Shown here: piece by piece, positions 35,690 through 46,371 of the stretch
How the letters are laid out: each line of letters starts with the position of its first letter
How positions within the stretch are numbered: position 1 is the first letter of the stretch
Origin: Clitoria ternatea
Lineage: Eukaryota; Streptophyta; Magnoliopsida; Fabales; Fabaceae
Assembly: GCA_037962975.1 (NCBI GenBank)
Contig: CM075675.1
Location: forward strand, 41,772,501 to 41,836,500
Reading direction: 5' to 3'
DNA length: 64,000 nucleotides
Translations under genes and position numbers: made by a program
Notes under the pieces: model-generated
Seen by the model: the letters and a program-made list of their open reading frames with translations, nothing else
Database searches by the model: none
Told to the model about the DNA's origin: nothing

Positions 35690-36930
35690 TCCTCTAAGAA
35701 TTCAAATACCTTTTCACATGGACCGCGGCCGATATGCCTGGTATAGATCCTGCTTTATATTGCCACAAGTTATCTGTCTATCCAGAGATGAGGCCAGTCG
35801 CTCAAAAGAAAAAAAATTAGGGTAAGAAAAATAAAAGGCAGCTTGTGAGCAAACAGAGGAGTTACTGAAGGCTGGATTTATCAGAGAAATCTGTTATTCC
35901 TCTTGGCTCTCGAATATTGTGATGGTCTAGAAGGCCAATGGTAAATGGAGGATGTGCATTGATTATGTAGACCTCAAATGTTGCTGCCCAAAAGATCCAT
36001 ATCCTCTTCCTAATATAGATCGAATGGTGGATGATTCCTCTGGTTATCAATACCTGAGTTTCATGGATGCGTATTCAGGGTACAACCAAATTTCGATGTG
36101 GGAAGAGGATTAAGAGAAAATGGATTTTGTCAATGACCATGGTGTTTTCTGCTACACCGTCATGCCCTTCGATTTGAAGAACGCTGGAGCCACTTACCAG
36201 CGCATGATTAACAAAGTGTTTGAGGGCATGCACACCAAGCTTGTTGAGGTGTACATTGACGACATCATAGATAAAACCCTAGTTGGGGGTGATCATATTG
36301 AAGATCTGCGTCAAGTATTCACACGCTTGAGGCAATATAACATGAGACTAAACCCATTGAAGTGCACTTTTGCTATCCCAACTGGGAAGTTCTTGGGTTT
36401 CATATTGACTCAGCGTGGTATTAAGGCTAATCCAGGGAAGTGTCAAGCGATTCTCAACATGCAGAGCCCTAAGAACCTGAGGGGGGTTCAATCCTTAAAT
36501 GGGAAAGTAGCAGCTCTGGCTCGATTCATGCCCAAAATGGCGCACAAATCACTTCCTCTATATAAAGTGTTAAAAAAGTCCAAGAAATTTGAGTGGGGAC
36601 AGGAACAGGAACAAGCTTTTCAAGAGCTTAAGGAGGTGCTGTCTAAACCTCTGGTATTGGTAAAACCTGACCCTTGAGAAATACTCATCTTGTACTTGGC
36701 AATCTCGGATGAAGCTTTAGGCGTAGCCTTAGTGAAGGAGACACCGGAGGGATAGAGGCCGATGTATTTCACAAGTAAAACACCACAAGTTGTTGAGAGC
36801 CGGTATTAGAAGATTGAGAAAGCCGCTCTCACTGTTGTTTGGGCCTCTCATCATTTATGACCGTACTTTCACGCTCATCCAGCTGTGGTGAGAACGGATC
36901 TACCGCTCCACTCAGTTTTGAGCAAACCGA
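35690..36930 (+). pseudogene. Tat reverse transcriptase and first RNase H
   Basis: Landmarks in order: MPGIDPALYCHKLSV, ANGKWRMCIDYVDLK, DPYPLPNIDRMVD, YLSFMDAYSGYNQI, VMPFDLKNAGATYQRMINKV, the catalytic VEVYIDDII at about 36248, GKFLGFILTQRGI and FEWGQEQEQAFQELK. The polymerase aspartates (FMDA, YIDD) are present. The RNase H follows (LYLAISDEALGVALV, MYFTSKT, AALTVVWA) with an indel near 36850. Several stops fall before 36120, near 36674 and in the RNase H. The longest open piece is 36120-36677. Confidence 0.9.
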
Positions 36931-37585
36931 CCTCGATGGAAGGATAATTAAATGGTCCATCGAACTCTCAGAGTTTGACGTCTCTTATGAACCACGAGGC
37001 TCTATCAAAGCTCAAGTCCTGGCTGATTTTGTCGTGGAAATGTCAGGGGTAGACCCAGCTAAACCTCGTGTCCATTGGACCATCTATGTGGATGGTTCAT
37101 CAAATAATAAAGGTTGTGGAGCAGGTGTAGTGGTAGAAAGTGACGACGGTGTGCATCTAGAGATTTCCCTCCGTTTTAATTTTAAAACTTCTAATAACCA
37201 AGTTGAATACGAAGCTTGCCTCGCCGGATTACGAGCTGCGATAGACATTGGAGCATCTGAAACAACCCTTTGTAGTGATTCACAGCTGGTGATATCACAA
37301 ATTCAGGGAGATTATCAAGTCTGCAAGCCTCAACTCCAGTTATATTTGAATTGTGTCAAAGAGTTGAGGGAAAAGTTCTCAAAACTAGAATTCAAACACG
37401 TGCCATATGAGGAGAACACTAGAGCGGATATTCTGTCCAGGCTGGAAAGCACTAAGCAGCCAGGGAACACCATAATGGTGGTTCAGAGTACGCTAACGTC
37501 TCCCAGCATTCCCCTGACACCATCCTTAAATGAAATAAGGTTCTGTGCTTTTAATGAGAACTCATGGGTAATTCCTTACATATGA
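36931..37585 (+). pseudogene. Tat second (archaeal-type) RNase H
   Basis: An open stretch carries IKWSIELSEFDVSYEPR, then a complete RNase H fold with its acidic residues: HWTIYVDGSSNNKG, NNQVEYEACLAGL, LCSDSQLVISQIQG and ENTRADILSRLES. A second RNase H between the normal one and the integrase is the defining trait of Tat elements and is known to be of the archaeal/plant type. The frame is open from about 36839 to 37585. Confidence 0.88.
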
Positions 37586-38787
37586 TACTTCGTAGACGGA
37601 CAACTACCCATAGATGACTTAGAGAAGAGGAAGTTGAAAAAAAAGCTGCCTTACTTTACGATAATGGATGGCATACTTCTACGAAGGGGATTCTCTGTAC
37701 CTTACTTCAGATGTTTGAATGAAAATAAGGTACAAGGCGTGTTGGAAGAAGTTCATGAAGGACAATGTGGATACCACACCGGAGGGAGAAGCCTGATGAG
37801 GAAAATTCTCAGGGCTGGATATTGGTGGCCCACAATCAAACAAGATTCCATCGACTTTGTTAAGAGGTGCGATTCTTATCAGAAGTTTCCCAACCTTCAT
37901 CACACGCCAGCTGAAGAACTCTTCACACCGGCTGTCCCATGGTCGTTCTACCAGTGGGGATTGGATATCTTAGGACCATTCTCAACTGCACCTGGGGGCA
38001 TTAAATACCTAATTGTGGGGGTCAATTATTTTACTAAATGGATCGAAGCAAAGCCAGTGGTCCACATTACATCGGCACGAACCCGTTATTTCGTCTATAA
38101 GAATATCATAGCACGGTTCAGAGTGCTAGCACAGATCATCACTGACAATGGCACCCAATTCACTGATAAGAAGTTCACGGATCTGCTTGAGGGCAAATCT
38201 TTTCATCCGTCGAACACCCCCAAACTAACGGACAAGCTGAAGTGGCCAATAGGGAAGTACTGAAAGGGCTGAAGAAACGCCTTGGTGAGGCCAAAGGTGG
38301 ATGGACAGATCAATTGTGCCACGTTTTATGGGCTTATCACATAACACCCTACTGTTCCACAAATGAATCGCCATATCGCCTCATGTACGGTGTCGAGGCA
38401 ATAATACCAGTAGAGTTACAAACTACCTCTACCAGAGTGGCGTATTTCTCTAAGAAGGATAATGATGCTAACTTGGCTTCAAAACTGGATGTACTCCATG
38501 AACTCAGAGAAGAGGCATTCATCAGAGACCAGGCCATTAAAGCCAAAGCCGCCATACGGTACAACAAGCGAGTTTAACCTAGGGCGTTCAACGTCGGGGA
38601 ATTGGTTCTCAGAAAGGCAAGCGTGGGTAACAAGTTTGCTCATCAAGGTAAATTGGCTCTTACATGGGAAGGCCCTTACAGGGTATCCGAGGTCACTGGC
38701 AAAGGCTCCTATCGCTTAAAAAACCTTGATGGTACACCAATTCACAACAAATGGAATACCCAGAACTTGTGCATCTATTACAGCTAG
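37586..38787 (+). pseudogene. Tat integrase
   Basis: Zinc-binding region: HEGQCGYHTGGRS...KRCDSYQKF, in which the second Cys of the CxxC pair is Tyr. Core: LDILGPF, VNYFTKWIEAKP, ITDNGTQFTD, and, after a frameshift near 38200, NGQAEVANRE by homology. The C-terminal region contains YRLMYGVEAIIPVE, FNVGELVLRKASVGNKFAHQ and a final NLCIYYS. Breaks: stop at 37583-37585 before the domain, the frameshift at about 38195-38245, stop at 38575-38577. The catalytic D, D, E are all visible. It would insert the element cDNA. Confidence 0.9.
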
Positions 38788-38789
38788 TT

Positions 38790-39485
38790 GGTAAGACGGT
38801 GTGCACTCTTTTTCCTTGCTTGGGTTCGTCCATGGAGGATTTAACGAGGCATGACCCCAGCTACGCTTTTATTATAATTCAAATTCAATTCAATAAGAAC
38901 ATCATATACAAACACGATTCTTTCACGCTTTTCTTAGTACTATGATTTACAGTTCTCTCCGACGTATATGAGAATGCTCAGGACAGATGATCCCAATTAC
39001 CTATTCTGTAGTTTGCGATGTAACTCCTCAAGTGGAATAATGGGTTGAAAGATCAGACCATTTTCAAGGCTGTACCAAATCCCACTTGAAGACCTGGGCG
39101 CAGTGGGGTTGGACCTTTTTGAAGGCCATACCGAACCCCAGGAAAAGGGCGCAGTAGGATCAGAACTTTTCATAAGGCTGTACCGAACCCCATTTGAAGG
39201 CCCACATTGTAGGATTAAACTGAACTTTAGGTACGGTTAGTAGGTTTGGCCGAACACCGGTGAAGACCTGGATTGTAGGATTAAACCAAACTCCAGGTAT
39301 GACTAGTAGGTTTAACCGAATGTTGGTGAAGACTCAATCCTTAACCTTACAATTGAAGTATATTTTTCCCCTGGACGGATGATCTCAATCACTTATTCTG
39401 TGAATTGACGATGTAACTCATGGCGTGGACAATTTCCATCATCACCCTTATGATGGAAGACCCAATCATCATCTTTATGGTTAAG
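38790..39485 (+). repeat. Degenerate tandem repeats in the 3' region of Tat element 2 (left part)
   Basis: After the integrase end the sequence shows related blocks of about 60-75 bases (CTGTACCGAACCCC...TTGAAGGCC..., GTAGGATTAAACTGAAC..., about 39055-39340). A longer block follows with GGACGGATGATCTCAATCAC, TATTCTGTGAATTGACGATG and TAACTC (about 39372-39480). The longer block recurs beyond the copia insertion at 49438-49570, so the copia element landed inside a repeat array. Confidence 0.75.
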
Positions 39486-39490
39486 GAATT
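39486..39490 (+). repeat. Target-site duplication GAATT, left copy
   Basis: GAATT precedes the copia 5' LTR and recurs at 49389-49393 after the 3' LTR. Confidence 0.95.
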
Positions 39491-39599
39491 TGTGTTTGAA
39501 TGTGTATACAGGTTAAGGAATTTTGATAATGACAAAAACACTCTTGAAGAAATCTTTGCAAAAACAAAGACATGGAGTCAGATGCTGAGAAACAGCGAA

Positions 39600-40006
39600 G
39601 CTAATCGATTAGAGAGACTATGCTAATCGATTAGGAGCATTCTGTTTTGGAAGAAATTGCATTAGGCCACAAGCTAATCGATTACAGCAATCAAGATAAT
39701 CGATTACAAAGCTACTGGAATTAAGATAATCGACTATACACATGAGTAATCGATTACAACTGTCAAAAATGGGATTAAATGCATCAGGTATAATGACTAA
39801 TCGATTAAGGGAAGTTATGCAATCGATTAGGATGCTACTGGAATTAAGGTAATCGATTACCATACAGGCTAATCGATTAGGAAGCTGCGAAATCAAATTA
39901 AATGCATCAGGTACAGGTGATAATCGATTACAAGCAAAGATATAATCGATTAGGTGCTCTCTGACTTGAATATAATTGATTACAACACGAAGGTGTAATC
40001 GATTAC
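39600..40006. repeat. Array of AATCGATTA boxes in the 5' LTR
   Basis: Fourteen copies of a palindrome-centred box, twelve with exact AATCGATTA and two variants (AATCGACTA, AATTGATTA), occur in about 400 bases. They are flanked mostly by T/C on the left and C/G on the right and spaced irregularly by 15-50 bases. The symmetric core ATCGAT contains a CpG. This matches the position and style of the repeated-motif boxes known from Sirevirus LTRs, although those have a CGG-CCG core. Confidence 0.93.
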
Positions 40007-40124
40007 GATAGTGGGAAAACACTTTTAAGTGGGAAACCAGCTCATATGTCCACCATTTTTCAGAAACCCACTAAGTGCAACGGCTAAGAAGAAGAAGGGC
40101 ACACCTCAAGCTCTCAAATGGCTC

Positions 40125-40131
40125 TATAAAT
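40125..40131 (+). promoter_or_regulatory. TATA box of the copia 5' LTR
   Basis: TATAAAT, within GGCTCTATAAATTGAAG, starts 120 bases after the end of the last AATCGATTA box. The 3' LTR has it at 48633, also 120 bases after its last box. Confidence 0.7.
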
Positions 40132-40888
40132 TGAAGAGGAACACAAGCAAAAAAAAACACCAAGAAGCTACAATTCCTTTGCTTATTCTTGTGCTTTGTA
40201 AGCCCTATTTCTTGTATCTTGAATTTCATTTGTATATCCTCTCATCTTGAGAGATTAGAAAGTGAGTGAGCTATCATTTGTCTATCCACTCTATTAAGAG
40301 AGTTATTCACTTGTAAAACACTTCACAAACACAAAAGATTTTCACTCTAGGTTGAGTGGTCGCAAAGGTTGGGGTTCAACCTTTGGGTATTGAGAGGTTG
40401 AGAGATTGGGTGGGTTGCCCTAGTGCTAGTGAGGATTGAGTTCTTGAGTGTGGGACACTAGGAAGCTGCAATTGCTCATAGCTTGTATCTCTAAACTTCA
40501 ATAGTGGAAATCCTCTAAGTGGGTTGCTTAGAGGTGAGACGTACACCGGTGTTGGTGAAACTCGTTATATCGGTTTGCAAGCTTCTCTTCCTTACTCTTT
40601 TACCTTCACATACTGCATATTGGTTGATTGGTGTTGATTGCTTGTGAAGTACATACTTGAACTTGCCTAAACTATTACATTTCAAATACTGCCCACCAAG
40701 TGTTTGTTAAATTGCTTCTGCAACATTTACCATTGTAGTACATTGCATATTATCCTCAACTTGATTTTACTTGCATATTCTTATAAACTTGGATATAAAA
40801 ATCAATTTCAAAGGTATTCAAATCAAAAGTTTTAAAACTCAATTCACCCCCCCCCCCTCTTGAGTATTGAGGCCACTTGAACAACAAG

Positions 40889-40900
40889 TGGTATCAGAGC
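40889..40900 (+). promoter_or_regulatory. Primer-binding site, initiator tRNA-Met
   Basis: TGGTATCAGAGC begins two bases after the LTR end. This is the standard PBS of plant Ty1/copia elements. Confidence 0.95.
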
Positions 40901-40942
40901 TTGACTCTTGGTAGATCAAGCTTAACAGCTTCAAGAGACAAA

Positions 40943-42613
40943 ATGGCCTCAAGTTCTCTTAACATTTTTCCTGAGGGTGGTGCTATAAACAGACCTCCCG
41001 CTTTCAATGGGGAAGGCTATGCATTTTGGAAAGAGAGAATGAAAATCTTCATTCAATCCATTAATTTGAGAATTTGGAATGCCATTGAAAATGGTCCTTA
41101 TATACCAATGCATACTGTTGATAGTAAAAATATAGAAAAGCCTATTGATGAATGGACTAGTGAGGAAGAAAAGAAAGTACAATATGGCTACAAGGCCAAG
41201 AATCTAATTACTATGGCTTTAGGTCAAGATGAATTCTTTAGAATAATGACTTGTCAAACTGCTAAAGAAATGTGGGATACTCTACAAGTAACTCACGAAG
41301 GTACTAACGATGTAAAGGACTCCAAAATTAGTACCTTGACAAGTCAATATGAAAGCTTTAGGATAAACTCAGGAGAAACTATTGTAGATATGCAAAAAAG
41401 ATTTACTCTTATTATTAATCATCTCATTACTCTTGGCAAAGTGTACACTAACAAAGAACTTGTGCATAAAGTGTTGAAAAGTCTTAGCAGGGAATGACAA
41501 CCACTTGTCACAACCATAAAACAATCTCCAAGCATCAATGAGATGTCTCTTGCAACACTATTTGGAAAATTACAAGAGCAAGAGCAAGAACTTAAAGCAT
41601 TGAAGCTAGCTGAGGAAGAAGAAAAATCTTCCAAGAAGAAAGGGTTAGCCCTCAAAGCCACCGCTATGCATGAAGAAGAATCATGCAGTGACATGGATGA
41701 AGAAGAGGAGTTTGGGCTGTTCGTAAAAAGATTTGGAAGATTCATGAAGAACAAAAGATTCCAAAAGAACTTCAAGCCCCAAGGTAAGAAGCCAACCTCA
41801 AATGAAATTTCCTCTTCACCTAGTTGTTTCGAATGTGGCAAGGAAGGGCACTTCAAGGCCGATTGCCCAAATCTTAAAAAGAAGGGCAAAGACAAACAAA
41901 GAAGAAGAAGAGCCTACATTGCTTGGGATGAGAACGATGTGAGTAGCTCCGACGATTCGGACAACGAGGAAGCAAATCTCTGCTTAATGGCCAATCACCA
42001 AGAAGAAGATAACGAGGTAAGCCTTCATGACTTAGATAAGAATGAAATACTAGATGCCTTTGAGGAATTATATGATAAATTTATAAAAGTGTCTAATAAG
42101 CTTAAGTCATCTAGGAAAACTAGTGATACCCTTGAAATGCATCTCATAGAAGTATGTAAAGAAAATAAGAGCTTAAAAGAAGAATTAGAGAATGTTCAAG
42201 CATGTTCTAAGGATAAACCATGTGATTTTGCAAATAGATGCGTTGTGTTAGAAACCAAGGTTGTAGACCTAAATAGGACACTAGAAAAGTTCACAAATGG
42301 ATGAGATAATTTAAATATCCTACTTGGCCAACAAAAATGCATGTTTAGTAAAACCGGGTTAGGATATGACCAAGAACATAGTAATCACAAAATGGAAAAA
42401 CACTATAAAAATTTCTTTGTACCTCCAAGCAAATCCTCTTCACCTTTTATGAAATGCAATCACTATGGTTCCAAAGGACATAGTGCTTATAAGTGTAGTG
42501 TTAGAAAACTAGGACCAAAGGTTTTAAGAAAGGTGTGGGTTCCCAAAGGAACATCCCTACAAGCTAACCTAAAAGGACCCAACATAAAATGGGTACCTAG
42601 TTCTCTAAACTAA
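40943..42613 (+). pseudogene. Copia gag
   Basis: The start at 40943 gives MASSSLNIFPEGG; it follows the PBS closely. The gag (UBN2-type) domain reads FNGEGYAFWKERMKIFI, ALGQDEFFRIMTC, AKEMWDTLQVTHEGT, SQYESFRI and GETIVDMQKRF. A CCHC knuckle CFECGKEGHFKADC starts at residue 295. A second knuckle near 42446 (CNHYGSKGHSAYKC) has Tyr for its second Cys. Coiled-coil-like Glu/Lys-rich segments lie between the knuckles, which is usual for Sirevirus gag. In-frame TGA stops lie at 41495-41497 and 42302-42304, and the frame ends with TAA at 42611-42613. Confidence 0.92.
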
Positions 42614-42624
42614 TCTTGTTTTGT

Positions 42625-43965
42625 AGGTATGCTTCAAGGCAAGTAACACCCATTGGTACTTGGATAGTGGGTGCTCAAAGCATATGATAGGAGACATAAG
42701 CAAATTTACATCATTCACTCCCAAACGAAAAGGAAGTGTCACCTACGGAGACAACACTAAAGGAAGAATCCTAGGCATCGGAAATATTGGTAAGAATTCT
42801 TCCACATCCATAAGTGATGTGTTGTATGTTGAAGGCCTCAAACATAATCTACTTAGCATAAGTCAATTATGTGACAAAGGATATAGAGTTTTATTTGAAT
42901 CCAATTGTTGTATAATTGAGAATAAGCTAAACAAAGAGGTCAAATTTGTTGGAAAAAGGATTGATAACATTTACATGATTGATGTGGATAGTTTGTCTAC
43001 AAATGATGAACAATGCTTCATTTCAAAAGAGGATGAAACTTGGCTATGGCATAGGAGAATAGCTCATATACATGTAGACCATTTGAATAAACTTGTTTCT
43101 AAAGAATTAGTAATTGGTTTACCAAAGCATAAGTTTGAAAATAGATTTTGTGATGCATGTCAAAAGGGAAAACAAGTAAAGGCATCTTTTCAATCCAAAA
43201 ACATTGTTTCCACTCAAAGGCCTTTACAAGTTTTGCACATGGACTTATTTGGACCATCCAAAATCAAAAGCTTTGGAGGTAATTACTATGGTCTAGTTAT
43301 AGTAGATGACTATTCTAGATATACATGGACATTGTTTCTTGCTCACAAAAATGAAGCATATCATGCATTCAAGAAACTTGCAAAGGTTATCCAAAATGAG
43401 CAAAATTCAAAAATTGCATCCATTAGAACCGATCATGGGGGAGAATTTGAAAATCAATCTTTTGAAAAGTTTTGCGAAAAACATGGTATTAATCACAACT
43501 TTTCAGCTCCTAGAACTCCACAACAAAATGGAGTAGTTGAAAGGAAAAATAGATCTTTAGTGGAGCTTGCTAGAACAATGCTAAATGAAAACCATATTGC
43601 AAAACATTTTTGGGCCGATGCGGTAAACACCGCGTGTTATGTTATGAATAGATGTTTAATAAGGCCTATTTTAAAGAAAACTCCCTATGAACTTTACAAG
43701 GGTAGAAAACCCAATATTGCACACTTTCATATTTTTGGATGTAAATGTTTTGTGCTCAATAATGGAAAGGATAATCTAGGAAAGTTTGATGCAAAATCTG
43801 ATGAGGCAATATTCCTAGGATACTCTTAATCTAGTAAATCTTATAGAATCTTCAACAAACAAACAAACACCATTGAAGAGTCTATTCATGTTAAATTTGA
43901 TGAAAATAGCCATAACCCTCCGAGAAAGGAAGATGTTGATGATCTTGTAGGTACTCTTCAAGAAT
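42625..43965 (+). pseudogene. Copia protease and integrase
   Basis: A frameshift between 42613 and 42630 separates it from gag. The protease shows WYLDSGCSKHM (catalytic DSG) and VLYVEGLKHNLLSISQL. The integrase has its zinc region (WLWHRRIAHIHVDHLNKL ... CDACQKGKQ) and the catalytic D, D, E in LHMDLFGPSK, IRTDHGGEFE and TPQQNGVVERKNRS. The following GKCK-type region reads KTPYELYKGRKPNIAHFH. The open frame runs 42660-43829, where a TAA interrupts it; the frame itself continues beyond. The integrase residues needed for catalysis are all present. Confidence 0.93.
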
Positions 43966-45685
43966 TGACCATAGATGACAAGAATGGAGAAATCAAGGAC
44001 GCAAATGAAGCACAACATGAGGAACCACAACAATGGATCACTTTGAAGGATCATCCTCTAGACAAAGTCATAGGTGAAATGACTAAGGGTGTAAGTACTC
44101 GTAATGCAATTAGAAATACATGCAATCACTTAGCCTTTGTATCTCAAATTGAACCCAAAAATATTGATGAAGCCATTATTGATGAACATTGAATGTTGGC
44201 CATGCAAGAAGAATTAAACCAATTTGAAAGAAATGAAGTTTGGGAACTTGTGCCAAGACCCAATGACCATCAAATAATAGGCACCAAATGGGTTTTTAGG
44301 AACAAACTAGATGAAAATGGAATAATAACTAGAAACAAAGCTAGGCTAGTTGCTAAGGGGTATAATCAAGAAGAAGGAATAGACTATGAAGAAACGTATG
44401 CTCCCGTAGCTAGGTTAGAAGCCATTAGATTATTATTAGCTTTTGCTTGTTGCATGGATTTTAAACTTTATCAAATGGATGTCAAAAGCACCTTTTTAAA
44501 TGGCTATATTCAAGAAGAAGTCTATGTAGATCAACCTCCCGGTTTTGAAAATCATAAATTTCCAAATAATGTTTTTAAATTGAGAAAAGCTTTATACGGT
44601 TTGAAACAAGCTCCAAGAGCTTGGTATGAAAGACTCAGCAAATTTCTTTTAGAAAATAAATTCGAAAGAGGAAAGGTTGATACTACACTATTTATAAAGC
44701 GCAAAAACCATGACATTCTTTTGGTACAAGTTTATGTTGATGACATAATATTTGGTGCCACTAATGAATCAATGTGCAAGAAATTTGCTAAGCTAATGCA
44801 GGAAGAGTTTGAAATGTCCATGATGGGAGAACTCACCTTCTTCCTTGGATTACAAATAAAACAAACAAATGACGGAACGTTCATTAGTCAAACAAAGTAT
44901 TGTAAAGAACTACTCAAAAGGTTTGAAATGGATAAGGCAAATGAAATAGCTACACCCATGAGTACATCTTGCTATCTAGACAAAGATGAAAAGGGTAAGG
45001 ACGTTGAAATTACTAAATATCGAGGTATGATTAGTTCCTTACTCTATTTAACAGCTAGTAGGCCTGATATTATGTTTGCAGTATGTATGTGTGCTAGATA
45101 CCAAGCATGTCCTAAAGAATCTCATCTTACCGCAGTAAAAAGGATAATGAAATATTTGGTAGGAACTCAAAATGTTGGTTTGTGGTATCCCAAAGGGGCT
45201 GAATGTATTTTAGTTGGATACTCTGATTCAGACTTTGCAGGATGCAAACTTGACAGGAAAAGCACTAGCGGAACATGTCATTTGCTTGGTAGTTCTCTTG
45301 TTTCTTGGCATAGCAAGAAACAAGTAAGTGTTGCACTATCAACAGCTGAGGCAGAATATGTTGCAGCTGGTAGTTGTTGTGTTCAAATCCTTTGGATGAG
45401 ACAACAACTTCTAGATTTTGGAGTTATATTGAACCATGTGCCTCTTAAATGTGATAATACTAGTGCTATCAAATCTCAAAGAATCCTGTAATGCATTCTA
45501 GAACCAAACATATTGAGATTAGGCATCACTTCATTAGAGACCATGTATTAAAAGGAGATTGTGTACTTGAGCATGTTGAAACTTCTAGGCAACTAGCAGA
45601 TATTTTCACAAAACCCTTGGCTAGAGAACAATTCATCCACATTAGAAGAGAATTAGGCATTCTTAACATGACCAACTGTGTTTGA
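43966..45685 (+). pseudogene. Copia reverse transcriptase and RNase H
   Basis: The frame continues from the integrase. A TGA at 44190-44192 splits it just before MQEELNQFERNEVWELV. RT landmarks: GTKWVFRNKLDENG, ARLVAKGYNQEEGIDYEET, YQMDVKSTFLNG, LYGLKQAPRAWYERL and the catalytic VYVDDIIFG near 44740. RNase H: VGYSDSDFAGC, STAEAEYVAAGSC, KCDNTSAI. A frameshift near 45470-45490 moves the end (SRTKHIEIRHHFIRDHV ... LADIFTKPL) into another frame, ending at 45685. The polymerase and RNase H acidic residues are intact. Confidence 0.94.
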
Positions 45686-45809
45686 ATGATGAAGTTTTTT
45701 TTGATAAAAACTATGTTGTATGGCATGATTGGATAAATGGTATGATTCATTAATGTTACATTTCATGTTTGCAACTCTCCTGTGTGAAAACCTGAAGTTC
45801 TTGAACCAA

Positions 45810-46142
45810 TAATCGATTATATGCATCCTCACAATCGATTACTATGCTTCTGTCTCTTTAATAATCGATTACTCGTTCATCTATAATCGATTACAATGCT
45901 TCTGTTTCTAATCTAATCGATTGCCCTTGATCCACAATCGATTACACAGCCTCTGTTTCAGGTATAAAACGTTTCCTCTTCTCCATAATCGATTACTAAA
46001 CTGTTCCAATCGATTAGGACGTTTCTGTTTCCTTTCTAATCGATTATGACAATGCTCTAATCGATTACACTCTGTTCGAAACGTTTGGAATTCCCCAGAA
46101 ATAGTTCTCTAATCGATTACGCTCTGTCTCGTAATCGATTAG
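45810..46142. repeat. Second array of AATCGATTA boxes, upstream of the extra ORF
   Basis: Twelve boxes (AATCGATTA, one with AATCGATTG) in about 335 bases, set in CT-rich spacers that share words such as GCTTCTGT and AACGTTTC. It lies between the end of pol and the TATA box of the extra ORF. The spacers are not alignable by eye with those of the LTR array; only the box itself is shared. Confidence 0.93.
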
Positions 46143-46260
46143 CCTCAATTCTGCATAGTCAAAACTGCTATTTTCAAGGCTGCTCGAATCCCCCTCCTCT
46201 CTTAACTCACTTCACTCCTTTCTAAACCTAATTCCCTCCTTCCTAAACCTAATTCTCACC

Positions 46261-46268
46261 TATAAATA
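46261..46268 (+). promoter_or_regulatory. Internal TATA box ahead of the extra ORF
   Basis: TATAAATA, within CACCTATAAATACCCC, starts 120 bases after the end of the last AATCGATTA box and 111 bases before the ATG. The leader between is CT-rich and free of ATG, as in plant 5' untranslated regions. This suggests a separate mRNA for the extra ORF. Confidence 0.65.
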
Positions 46269-46371
46269 CCCCTCTCCTCACCCTCTCAACTCACACTACC
46301 TCCTTCCTCTTCCTCACTCTTAAAAGTTCCAAAGAACTTCTTCTCCTTCTTATTTTCCTCTCCTCTTCACC

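Larger units (their letters stand above)
39491..40886 (+). mobile_element. 5' LTR of the copia element
   Basis: 1396 bp, from TGTGTTTGAATG to CTTGAACAACA. It contains an AATCGATTA box array (39600-40006), a TATA box at 40125, a leader, and a run of eleven C at about 40847-40857 close to the end. It is nearly identical to 48000-49388. A minus-strand frame across the array (39618-40022) is a by-product of the repeated word. Confidence 0.95.

Noticed and set aside
39600..40006. The AATCGATTA array as a CRISPR-like or satellite array
   Set aside because: Only a 9-base word repeats, spacing is irregular, and it lies inside plant LTRs with a nearby promoter.
39618..40022. 134-residue minus-strand frame rich in NRL and IDYLNSSS (and its copy at 48127-48405)
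   Set aside because: It is the translation of the AATCGATTA box array, which lacks stops in that frame; no independent coding evidence.
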